A stretch of 64,000 bases of DNA. Source: Madurella fahalii (Eukaryota > Ascomycota > Sordariomycetes > Sordariales). The number at the start of each line of letters is the position of its first letter. The first letter of the stretch is position 1. The DNA lies in the NCBI GenBank assembly GCA_029876055.1, contig CM056877.1:2046001-2110000 (forward strand). Reading direction: 5' to 3'. Of this stretch, positions 13,243 to 23,189 are shown in pieces. The position numbers were made by a program, and so were the translations under genes. The notes beneath the pieces were generated by a model. It was not told the DNA's origin. It did not search any database and saw only the letters and a program-made list of their open reading frames with translations.

Positions 13243-16200
13243 TTAATCACCGAGATCCACGCTCTCTATCCAGCTCCGGACTGCCTCGCGCAGCGGGCTC
13301 TCCTTCTCCCTCGCAGCAGAAGCAGCAGCAGCACGCTCACGTCGATATCCTTCCCGCCCCTGGCCCCGGCTCCGTTCCTGCTCCTGCTCCTGCTCCTGCT
13401 CCCTCTCCCCAATGACATCGTGGATTATGTCCTCCAACGCCGAGAGCAGCACCGTCTTGCACTTGGACCGCGGCACCTCCTGTGGTTCTACGGTCAGACC
13501 CTGATCGTTTTGCACGCGTGATGGGCGCGCCTCGGCGTTAATAGACATGCTGTTGCTCCGCTCCCTGCGCTTGCTGGTCGACCGCGACGAGTTCGCCGAG
13601 CTCACTTTGCTGACCGTTTCTGTGCCGCCTGCCGCGATGACCCTCTCCACCGCCTCGACGAGCACGTCATCGAAGCAGACGATGGGCTCCTCTATGAATT
13701 CCTCCTTCAGCTGCACCTCGTAGAGTGGGTGGCCCGCTGGCGTAAGGGGCGCCGGGCTGTACGTGTGTGATGGCGTCGCCGGGCCAAGGTTCCCAGCGCC
13801 CGGCTTAAGCCTGACTAGGCGACGGTAGCGTATGCGGGTTATAGTGAACGTCGCTGTATCGGCCACGATGGTGGAGCAAACGTCCACCCACCTCTCCGTC
13901 GCGTCTCCGACTGGCTGCGTGACGGGAAGCGTCGTTGGGGATGGGCTGACTTGCATCGATGCCTTGACCTGCTCGATGATGTCATGCTGGGCAGGCAAGG
14001 CCTGCAGCACAAAGTCAGGGTGGTACTGCTGCAGCCAGCCAGCCACATTGAGCGGCGCATCCCCATCGGCGGAGAAGCGGTAGGATTGTTCAAAGGCATC
14101 AAGACCTGTGCCGAAACCTGGAGCGGATAGATAACCACTGCTTGACGGCGAGCTAACGGCACTCTCGAACGAGGTGATAAAGTCCGGCAGTGGGACATCC
14201 ACGTCGATCACACCATCATCCATGTTGATCGACGTTTTCACGGGGGACTCGAAGGCCCCGGATGGGTCTGGTATCCGCTGTGCCTTTCGCACGATGGGTG
14301 GTTGTTCGGAAAGCCCCAGGGTATCGGCAGACGTCCGGGGTGGTGGTGTGGCATCTCGGGACTCCGCCGCTGGGCTGTTGCGGGTATCGCCGGGCTGTTC
14401 AACTGCGGAACTCCCGGGAGTTTCGGTATCCGATTCGATCTTGGAAGGCAGCGTGGCCGGAGGCTGGCGAGACTTCGTAGGTGACGAGGGGTCCCCGTTC
14501 TGTCCGTCACTTTGCCCAGGAGCTTTGGCTGTCGAATCTCTTCTCCGCACGCTCCAAAAGCCGCTAATGACACTCCACCTCGAGCTTTGTCTGCGTTCGC
14601 CCGACGCGTGAGATCCCGTACTGTCTTCTTTCGTGAGACGCTTCAAATCGTCCGCCGCTACGCTTGTGCTGCTGCTGGGACGGCCTTGGGAAAACACCTC
14701 GGCTCGATGGGCGGTGGAGAAGTGCGGAACGCTGGTCTCGGGGGTGATGGTGGCGGTTGTGGCAGCGCTGCTTTTTCGCGTAATTGCGTCACTCCCGCGA
14801 ATGGGCAAGTGGCTTGTCTTAATTGAGGTTGCATCCGAGGCTCGTCTCTCGTGTCTACCCTCCATGCTCAAGTGCGCTAGTGGAGGAGGGACGGCACTCG
14901 CACGCGCATTGTGCGATTGTAAACTGAGATTGCGGGAATGCGACGGCATACGCGACCCCGTGCGGCGGTTTATTTTCCTCCGTAGAGACTCCTCTTTGAG
15001 GATGGGGACGACGAACGAAGGGGGCGATTGCGACAAGGTCCCCAGAGAGGCCGGGGTGCTTGGTCGATGGGCTCTGATGGCGGGGAGCTGTTGCGAAGCC
15101 GGCAGAAACGCAGCGAGTAGGAATACCAGGCGCCGAGCCGCTATCTTGTTGTCGCTCACAATGACGGTGCGAGCGGGCACCAAGGAGTCTTCTTCCACTT
15201 TACTCTTCTGCTGGAAAAAGTGCCGGCGGCGATACGACGGCGGGCTCAACGCTTGGAGCCAGTCGGTGTGCGTTGCGAGGAACCCTGTGAGGAGATTGAA
15301 GAAGAAAAAGCCTTGTTCCCTTCCACCAGCCCACTTGGCCACCCACCGAGCCTCCTCCCGCCAGATCGGCCAACGGTTTTGGCCCGTAGCCACGCGAGAG
15401 GCTCGGATGCCAGCCACAATCCTAGTCTTCGAGGCATCGACTTCGGCGCCAATGTGTCGGTTGTCGAGCAAGCAGTTCGGAAGCAATGTGATGTGTTTTG
15501 TATTCGCTTTCGGGGTTTTGACTGGCGGTCCGTCCTCACTGCGGCGGGCGGATATAGACGAGCCCCTGCCCATCTGGATGGACAAGGTTGGAAGCGGGTC
15601 CGGAGAGGCGAGGTCAGCCTGCCTGAGCATTGTTAATAATGTGGCGGCCACAGTGGACTGCAAGTGGCTCAACGTCCGCATGATGATGTCCCAGTGTTGC
15701 GTGATGGCGTCGATCTGATCTTCGACATCGGTACCAAAACCTGTGTCGAAAGCATCAGGCCCGAATCCTCCTTGGCCGACCAAGGTCCAACCCGACCGCC
15801 GGGTAGAACTGAAAGATGATGGAAACGAGTCTTGTTCTGTATAAGAGCTGGAACCCCTGAAGGTCGATCGTAATGTGGCTGCCGGTGTAGGATGAGAGGG
15901 CGAGGGAGGTAGGCTGATAATTAGGGCGACGGCATACATGGGCGTCCTCTTTGGTTTAGGCTGCTTCCTTTTGATTTTGATATCGTCCACGGTGTGGGGG
16001 AAGGGGTAGCCGGTATTTTCCTCGGAGAAGGGACCATGAGAGGCCACATCCTCATCAAGCGGCAGGTTGACTGGGAAGAGTCTTGTTATCAGCACTTTTT
16101 TCCGGTCCTGGAGACGGCTTGCCCCGCCAGGCGTAGGAGGGGTGGTGAAGGCGGGGGGATTTTCCAAAGAGAAGGATTGCGAAAGCCGGCTCGCTCGCAT

Positions 16201-16941
16201 GCTAGATCTGCCAACCGAGCTACGGCCGTCTCCGAGCGTCGAGCTCCCCTCGGACGGTCGGGTATCTGACGGCACAACATGGACTTTGGTCGAGGTTCCC
16301 TTGTACGCCATGAGCTCCGAGTTGCCGAATATGCAGCTGGAAAATGTGGCCAGCTCCTCGCGGTACTCCCGCCAGGCGCGCTGCGATTCACTCTCTGCAT
16401 GGCCCTGATTGCGGCTATGGACCGATGGTCTCCTATCGAAGGCGCCCTGTCGAGCCTTGGGGCTGCCAGGCTGGATCACGATGGGGCGCTGCACATAACT
16501 AACACTGGGCTTCCTTGGGGAAGCAGGGGTTCGGCGCGGCTCTTGGACCGAGTAAGAGCCGGCAGTGGCGGAAGGGCGATCCACAGAAGCGGTCGGGATG
16601 GGCGGCGGAGGCTGGCTGTCGTAGAGCAGAGATGCTGCGACGGAGCTCAGGGCGTCCTGCATAATGATGATGCGGACATCGCGCACGTCGAGCTCGATGT
16701 CGCCATTGTAGTCGAAGGCGTTGGTCGGGAAGTTGATGGGAGTTGACGAGCCGCTGGAGAGGGGGTAGAGCTGGTTAAGGCGATGCTCATACAGATCCTG
16801 GGGATCGGGGAAGAGCAGGTTTCGCGTATGGATGTCCTCCTGCACCGACTCGAGAGAGATGGGCTTGTGCGACTGGGTCTGAGCTGAGGGGAGGGGCCCA
16901 GCCCCGGAGCCGGCCCCGAGATTAAAGAGCTTCCCAAGCAT
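13243..16941 (-). CDS. lst4: Lst4/FNIP-type DENN-family protein
   Basis: Single uninterrupted frame of 1232 residues from the ATG at 16941 (MLGKLFNLGAG) to the stop at 13243. It resembles folliculin-interacting proteins: an N-terminal block with ELDVRDVRIIIMQD near residue 83, a middle region with WDIIMRTLSHLQ near 414 and a block ending WLQALSPPSYRRR, then SDNKIAARRLVFLLAAFLP near 593, and a C-terminal block with ERWVDVCSTIVAD near 1015. Between these lie long Ser/Pro-rich disordered linkers, and a charged EQEQEQER run precedes the end. In yeast, Lst4 pairs with Lst7 (folliculin) at the vacuole as a GAP for the Rag GTPase Gtr2 and so activates TORC1 when amino acids are present. The family call rests on these conserved blocks; function here is inferred. 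The frame stays open upstream of 16941 but without an in-frame ATG, so I treat that stretch as leader. Confidence 0.82.
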   Translation of the reverse strand: MLGKLFNLGAGSGAGPLPSAQTQSHKPISLESVQEDIHTRNLLFPDPQDLYEHRLNQLYPLSSGSSTPINFPTNAFDYNGDIELDVRDVRIIIMQDALSSVAASLLYDSQPPPPIPTASVDRPSATAGSYSVQEPRRTPASPRKPSVSYVQRPIVIQPGSPKARQGAFDRRPSVHSRNQGHAESESQRAWREYREELATFSSCIFGNSELMAYKGTSTKVHVVPSDTRPSEGSSTLGDGRSSVGRSSMRASRLSQSFSLENPPAFTTPPTPGGASRLQDRKKVLITRLFPVNLPLDEDVASHGPFSEENTGYPFPHTVDDIKIKRKQPKPKRTPMYAVALIISLPPSPSHPTPAATLRSTFRGSSSYTEQDSFPSSFSSTRRSGWTLVGQGGFGPDAFDTGFGTDVEDQIDAITQHWDIIMRTLSHLQSTVAATLLTMLRQADLASPDPLPTLSIQMGRGSSISARRSEDGPPVKTPKANTKHITLLPNCLLDNRHIGAEVDASKTRIVAGIRASRVATGQNRWPIWREEARWVAKWAGGREQGFFFFNLLTGFLATHTDWLQALSPPSYRRRHFFQQKSKVEEDSLVPARTVIVSDNKIAARRLVFLLAAFLPASQQLPAIRAHRPSTPASLGTLSQSPPSFVVPILKEESLRRKINRRTGSRMPSHSRNLSLQSHNARASAVPPPLAHLSMEGRHERRASDATSIKTSHLPIRGSDAITRKSSAATTATITPETSVPHFSTAHRAEVFSQGRPSSSTSVAADDLKRLTKEDSTGSHASGERRQSSRWSVISGFWSVRRRDSTAKAPGQSDGQNGDPSSPTKSRQPPATLPSKIESDTETPGSSAVEQPGDTRNSPAAESRDATPPPRTSADTLGLSEQPPIVRKAQRIPDPSGAFESPVKTSINMDDGVIDVDVPLPDFITSFESAVSSPSSSGYLSAPGFGTGLDAFEQSYRFSADGDAPLNVAGWLQQYHPDFVLQALPAQHDIIEQVKASMQVSPSPTTLPVTQPVGDATERWVDVCSTIVADTATFTITRIRYRRLVRLKPGAGNLGPATPSHTYSPAPLTPAGHPLYEVQLKEEFIEEPIVCFDDVLVEAVERVIAAGGTETVSKVSSANSSRSTSKRRERSNSMSINAEARPSRVQNDQGLTVEPQEVPRSKCKTVLLSALEDIIHDVIGEREQEQEQEQERSRGQGREGYRRERAAAASAAREKESPLREAVRSWIESVDLGD

Positions 16942-17157
16942 CCCAAACAGCAGACAAGTCGCCAGAAGGCGGATTGTAGGCTGTTTGGGTCGCGAGACTG
17001 TCCCTGTCAGGCAGTTCAGACGGCGGCCAACCACCGCATCGCCGCTGATGGGGTTGGCGGTGTCGCCATGCGAGAAGGGCTTGTCGAAGTGAGCGAGTGT
17101 GTGAGAATGAGATGTGTCGATAGCGGTGATGAAGCGTGGAATGGCATCGCACGCTAG
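16942..17157 (-). promoter_or_regulatory. Probable 5' leader with uORF and upstream intron acceptor
   Basis: A TGCTAAC branch site followed by a CCCCTAG acceptor ends at about 17158, suggesting an intron in the 5' untranslated region. Just inside the resulting exon an ATG at 17147 opens a 43-codon reading frame that stops at 17016, 74 bases before the lst4 start. No strong donor was found for the intron, so this is tentative. Confidence 0.4.
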
Positions 17158-20100
17158 GGGAGCGGGAAGATGTTAGCACCGTGCGTGCGCAGTAGCGGGA
17201 CCAATGCCCGTCGAGCAGCACCAAAGATACGTCGTTTGCCTCTCTTCCCCTCCCACTCCTCTCGAGCTGCCTGCAAGATGAGCCGGGAGAAACAACGGCC
17301 CGTCGAAGCAGCTCACGAGACACACGGCTGCGATCAGGAGCGCGCGAGTATCCGCGATGTGAGTGGATGTGGACTGTACCAGACACGCGAGGGCGTGTGC
17401 GGGCGTGCGTTGTCCGGAGCGACAACGGATTGCTGGGCTGGATGCCTTATACCACAGCAATCGCAACAGCAAGCCGCTATCCGTACCGTCTTTCCCGAGC
17501 GGTTAGCACCAAAGAGCGGCACCCAAGGTGGGCTTTTATCACGGTGTGGAGAACGTACCGAAGAGGCCGGGGCCTCTGGTTACAAGGAACGAATAGCGGG
17601 GGTTCCCCAGAGCGAGGGGAGGAAACAAGAGGGCGAGAAGAGAAATCGACGCTTGACGCGGCTCCGGCGTCTCGTCGAGTCCGCTGCCTGTCTAATTGCG
17701 ATGTATCCGAGCAGGACCGGCCAGGGGTTGGCGTCAGAAGGTCGATTGTTTGCCAGTCGTCTTTTCCTTTGCGGGGGTCCAGAATGGCGGTGACGACGAA
17801 AGCGGCGGTTGATGTTCTGCGTCTTGCGTCGCGCGCTCCAAGCTGCGGCAGGTGTGGGTGGGCGGGTTGCAGGGGTTAGGGCCGAGAATGAGCAGCGGGT
17901 GGGACCGGCTGGGGCGTCGAGCTTGCAAATCGAGGCGGCTCGAACGGAGCGATGCAGCAGAAGGGCGGGGCCAATTTCACAGACCTGGAGTTGGGCAGGG
18001 CTGCACAGACTCGGCGCCATGCCGTCTCGGGCACCAAAATACCTGCTGAGAGCCTTGTCACTCCACATCAGAGTACTCTCGACTTGTATCCTACAGCATG
18101 CACGCCCACACACTCTCTCTGTGGTGCGTCTTGACGGGATTGTGGAAGTCGGGCAAATCAGAAATCTGCTTAATCATTGGGCCTTTTTATGCAGACCTGC
18201 TTGACAGAGACCAGGGTGCTTATCGCCTTATGAATATAGGATACCAAGTCACCTTTGCGCTGGAGGGTGTCCTGCACTTGCGCCGCCATCCTATTCAGAA
18301 CACCAGACCTCAAGTACCACCTCTTGCAATTTGACCGCCAAAACCACGGGTGGCAGTACGTCTACACTATAACCCGCCACCGAACGGAAGTAACTCAGGT
18401 TGCAGCGGCTCGGCCGTCGTCGGTTCCCTTTCCGAGCCGCTCAGGGATATTCACATGTCTCGGGCGGCCCATGTTCATCTGGCTTGTCCCATGGAGAAAA
18501 AGCCTTGGGCATCCAGCCGCCTACCGGGGTTTCTCACCTCGAAATTGGGGCTACCGACTTGGGCCCTTCTGTGTTCCGGATTTACATACGTCGCGAAACC
18601 GCATTCGGGCAGTGCTATTGCCCTGGGATGAAGGATTTGATTTCCGACCGTGTGGGCGCGCCGCGATATTGGTCTCGACGCGGGACAGCCCTCCAAACTC
18701 CCCACCCAAACGATGCAGAACTCCCGCCGATATCCAGGTCTTATCGGCAGTTGATTGATCAGGCAAAAAAGACGCAACCTGAATCAGTACAACTTTAAAA
18801 GTCCCATCATTTCTAGTCGCCCTGTCCTTGTCACTGTATTTAAAAAGCCATCCTTGTGGCCGCCCGTAACCTGCCTCTCTGGATTAGCCTGTTTGTCATC
18901 GGCCCGCAAGTCGGCAATCCGCAGCCGGATTGGGCGCCGTTGACTCCTCACCTCGATGGATTTCTCAGAGGCTACCTGCCACCATCTGCTTAGCACATGT
19001 ATGTACTGTACGGTACAGTACCATAGCTGATCTGCCCCGCTGCGTCACTAAATATTGTACAGTACCACCCCCCTCATCTCAACGAATTGCTCCTCTGGTG
19101 CCGCTTCGATACATGTTCAACCGCATAATCACACGGCGTTCTTCTCTTCTTGTCATATTCCAATCCAGATAGCCCATCAAACAGTTTCTTTTCCTTCGCC
19201 ACGGTAAGAAATGGTAAGCTATCTCTTGCGTGCCTCCCCTCCATAGGCTTCCTACTGCGTGAGCTACCCCGCCACCCTTGCAATATGCATGCCCAAATGC
19301 CACACAGCCAATAATCTCGCCGGAGGGGAGGTTGATATGGCCCAATGAGGCAACCTAGTCTTGTGGCTTCACCGCAGTCTAGTGAATCGAGATCATTGCG
19401 CGCCCGCCTTTACCGCCGTACGCACGCTGAGGTGTCACTGCTACGTGCGGCGGAGGGGACTGCACGTGCAGATTTGTTTTTCTCGGTTGCATACAATGTC
19501 CAAGATCCCTCGCGATCCCCATGTCGCCGCGGGTAGCCCCCTCAACCCGATCGACTTATTGTTTGGAAATGGAAAGACGGACATGACGTTAGTGTAATCC
19601 CGACGGCCATCCTTCGCATCTCCATCGCATCCCCGGCCCCTTGTGCTACCTCTTCCACAACCGGGAAATATCGATATCTCTTACGTACAACAGATCCACA
19701 AGAAGTCGACGAGTCGCAGCTGGTGATTCCCGCCCGGAACCCTTGTAAATGGAAAATGCCCCCACGTTCCTCCCCTTTTCCCCTTTCCCTGCTCCAAGGC
19801 CACGGATCCGGGTTGGCCCAAAAAAGCAAAATGAAACGAAAGCATCATCACGCAACGAGGCGCTAAAGGCTGACGGGCGTATGAGAGACCTTCCCCCCCG
19901 ATTCTGACACCGAGCCTCCCTTAACACGACCCCATGTGCATTATTCACCTGCCGGCATGTGGCTGAACCATCCACGTATCAGACTGCCGTGCTCACTGCC
20001 GTGCTCACTGCATCAACCAAGATTTATTCCCCTTCTTCTCCCCGCCATAGGAGCGGCGGGAAGCTGACTCTACACCTGCCAAACCCCGACCCCGGAATCC

Positions 20101-20444
20101 GGTCCGGCGTGGCACGGCGTCGAAGTTGGTAACACAAAGCCAATGCCGAGTCCATGAGGGGGTGCGTGGCTATACTGAAAGGCAGGCAGGAAAAGTGATG
20201 TAAAGGATCCGGGCACGGGCAGTGTTGCTGCACGGCGAGATACTTTAGGCGCTTGCCGCCGTCCTTTTCCCGAGTACGAAAGTCACACAGCGAATCACCA
20301 AGTCTAAGCGGTCATAACACTCAAGCCAGCAATTCAGACCAAGCGCAACTGCTTAACTACCCGTAATTAGCCATGATTTCAGAGGGAAAAAAACAAATAA
20401 ATAAAAAGGCAAGGCAAGACCCCGCAAGTGTGCCAGCAACATCA
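17158..20444. other. Spacer without a supportable gene
   Basis: About 3.3 kb between lst4 and the zinc transporter gene, presumably including the lst4 promoter. It holds only short overlapping frames without recognisable domains, a 9-bp inverted repeat at 19003-19021, and a small direct duplication (GCCGTGCTCACT twice) near 19985-20010. Confidence 0.5.
19003..19021. repeat. Inverted repeat GTACTGTAC-G-GTACAGTAC
   Basis: Two perfectly complementary 9-bp arms around a single base. A further GTACAGTAC lies about 35 bases downstream. The same core recurs in other spacers of the window (see findings). Confidence 0.85.
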
Positions 20445-21977
20445 TCAAATCTGCACGCCACTGCAGCACGTGAGGTTCTCACACATGCCCTTGCCGCACA
20501 TCATCTGGCACGGTGGCACCCGTCTGCCCTCAGCGCCCTCCAGCCCGGCAGTACTAGCATTAGGGGCTACGAGCGGCCCCTCCACGATTTCCGGCTGAAG
20601 CGTTGTCGAGTGGATTCCATAGGCATGAAGACATTCACTAATTGTCTTTGCTTTTTCCATGAAACTGGCTACGTCGGGATCTGACACGATGACATGGGCC
20701 GAGGCGATGGCCTTCTTCTGGTCGAGCCGCCAGACGTGGAGCTCGTGGACCGATTCGACGCCGGAGATCTGGAGAGAGGGGGTTAGTAACGACTGTTATC
20801 GCCCTTTTTTTTTTTCCCCTTTCTTTCCTTTTCTCTGTGACGGGCCCCGGTTTCAAGGTATGGCCTGATACGAACCTTTTCAATATCGTGCTTGATATCT
20901 GCAAGGTCGACCCCGCGCGGCGCGCTCTGGAGGAGGATCTCGCCGCTCTGCTTGACCAGTGGCATTGCCGACAAGAGAATCATGATGGAGATCGCCATGC
21001 TGACGGCGGGGTCGGCGTAGAATCTCGCAGGCGAAATCGTAAACCAGATGACGGCGGCGGCGATGATGACCGCAAGGTTATTAAGCGCATCGCCAACGAC
21101 GTGGAGCATGGCGCCGAGCATGGCGAGATCACGCATAGGGCCTTCCATAGCGCCCTTGGCGGCGTGGCGATGCTCAAGGTGGGTGTCGGTAGTCTGTAGA
21201 TGGCATTAAAGATGGTATCTCAATGTTGGAGGAGCCCGTTGCTTACCGTTATGGATTTGCCTTCGGATCCGCGGCTGGTTTCCCCTTCCGGATCCGATCC
21301 GTGGTGGTGGTGATGATGATGGTGGTGGTGGTGGTATTCTAGAGCAGCGTTGTCAGTATTGCACCCAGAAGAGATGCCCTGGTGTGCTCACCATGTAGAA
21401 ACGCTGCGCTGACGAGGTTCAGGAGAAGACCCACGGAGCCCATGATGAGAACCAGTTTCACATCGTCAACCTCCTGTATCGATATGAACCGTTCAGCCGA
21501 CTGGAGGAATATGCTGATACCTAGCGCGAGCAAGAAGGCACCATTGAAGAAAGCGCCAAGCAGTCGGGCGCGCTGCCAGCCAAAGGAGAGATCCTGCGGG
21601 AACTGGGCACGTTCCGAGATCTCGTCGCAGAGTCAACAGTAGGTTCCCCAATCCGGGTTTCCGCGCCACCGGAGAGGAAGAGCAACTTACAATAATGGCA
21701 GCCAACGTCACAACGAAGCCGATGAGGTCGTTTAGCTAATGCAGTATCAGTACAGCCGCCAAGCCCACTGTCGTAGGGAGGCTCACATAATGGAAAGCAT
21801 CAGCCATGAGAGCCAGGCTCCGTGTCTTGAAGGCAACTAGGGTAAACCGTCAGTCATTGCTTCCCGCCGCTTGAATATGGATTTTTACACCCTACCCGCA
21901 AGCTCACAGGCGAAGAAGGAGAAGGAGATTGCGATTGCCACCGAAAGCCGTTGTCTGTCACTGAGTTTAAACGCCAT
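20445..21977 (-). CDS. zrc1: CDF zinc transporter, Zrc1/Cot1 type
   Basis: Seven exons (21977-21896, 21836-21787, 21735-21691, 21620-21392, 21338-21247, 21193-20876, 20768-20445) give 379 residues. The order is classic cation diffusion facilitator: helices 1-2 (VAIAISFSFFACELA, LALMADAFHYLND), helices 3-4 (RARLLGAFFNGAFLLALG, LVLIMGSVGLLLNL), a His-rich loop with 11 consecutive His, helices 5-6 (LHVVGDALNNLAVIIAA) and a cytoplasmic domain (ISGVESVHELHVWRLD). The metal-site H-x3-D pairs of helices 2 and 5 (HYLND, HVVGD) are intact. Zrc1/Cot1 carry Zn2+ into the vacuole in exchange for H+; vacuolar location here is by family. The tail ends in a Cys-rich segment (CQMMCGKGMCENLTCC). The His loop is encoded by one 92-nt exon. 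Introns are 51-107 nt; the acceptor before exon 4 (GACGAG) is less canonical. Upstream it is divergent from iml1. Confidence 0.92.
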
Positions 21978-23189
21978 TGTCGATGCTAACGGCGTCTCTT
22001 AAAGAGCTCCGACTATGTGGGTATGCAGAAGATTCTTGTAGACAAACCAAATCCGAGCCCGGTGGAACGCAGCACAGTAACGTCGCTCTGCCTGACGTCC
22101 AATTACCATGAAGAGTTCCAGAGTAGTCTTTTGGGCGCCATTCCCTTCTTTTTTATGTCCAGCGAGAGCTCAAGTTGGTCAGCATGAGTGTGACGATCGT
22201 CACTATGGTGGGTAAGCTGCATGCCTCACCCGCCACAGTACCAAGTAGAACAAAGATGTATTCTTTAACCCGTGTTTGCTGTCCTTTCTGGATGGCCGGG
22301 ACGGCGGTGGGACGGCGATGGGAAGGCGATGGGAAGGCGATGTAGAAATCCGTTGGGAGGGGAAGGCCGTTAATGGCCAATGCACACTGGCTTTGGCGGC
22401 CGAGATGGTTGATGTGAAAGATCACGACACATTGGTGCACCCAATGCACCCAATGCACCCAATATAACAGAAGCCAGCGGGGTGGAAGAGAAGCCCCTTT
22501 GTGAGTTAGAATCCTTCAGACATTGCTGGTGCATCTGAAGCTGCGTTCGAAGCTACTTATCCAATTTTCACCCTTCCGACAGCTGCTACCGTGACGCTCT
22601 CTAAGAATTTGCAGTCGCACGCACAACCGACACCAAGGAGATGCGTCAAAACGGTGCTCTCAAGTCGAAGGAATTCCGTATTCTGTGTTTGCCACAATAC
22701 TTCATGTCAAGCTAGAGAGGATGCCGGAAAGGAGGCGGCGACCAGCAGGTTGTCGCGGTATGCTGCAGCTCCAAGAGCCCGCAAACGCATAAACCCATCC
22801 GCCGTGATGATGTAACAGAGCTCCCTCGTGGTTCAGGGGGTAACCCTGGAGCATCAGACCAAAAACACAGTTCCTCTTCATGATGCGGGCCTCTCTCTAA
22901 TGTACTGTGATATCAAAATGTTGCAGACGAGCAGAATGTGGAACCTCCCGGGCGGCCAGCCCGGATAGGAAGGCGGTGATGGCAACCCCCACGGGTTCTG
23001 CCGGCCAGAGCTAACGTCCGGGGCCGCAAAGCGTGGACATTTCTTCCAACGAAGTCCGCTGCGAAGAGCACGTTGCAACCGGCCCGTTGCTCCTGGCTAT
23101 CGACAACGACGCCTCTGATGCTTGGCGCTATGTTGGCATCAGCGCGGCAATCAATTCTCTGTCGAGACCAGGATTGATGATTTGTCTCC
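21978..23189. promoter_or_regulatory. Divergent promoter region between zrc1 and iml1
   Basis: About 1.2 kb shared by two outward-facing genes. It contains two short tandem runs, a GGGAAGGCGAT-type repeat near 22305-22342 and three copies of TGCACCCAA near 22434-22462, and no supportable gene. Confidence 0.55.
22434..22462. repeat. TGCACCCAA tandem repeat, three copies
   Basis: Three adjacent 9-bp units in the zrc1-iml1 intergenic region. Confidence 0.75.

Noticed and set aside
14633..15718. 361-codon plus-strand frame opposite lst4
   Set aside because: Shadow of the conserved lst4 coding strand; it has no domain of its own.
16942..17034. N-terminal extension of the Lst4-type protein to 17034
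   Set aside because: The extension would start at GTG, not ATG; the first in-frame ATG is 16941, which gives a natural family-like start.
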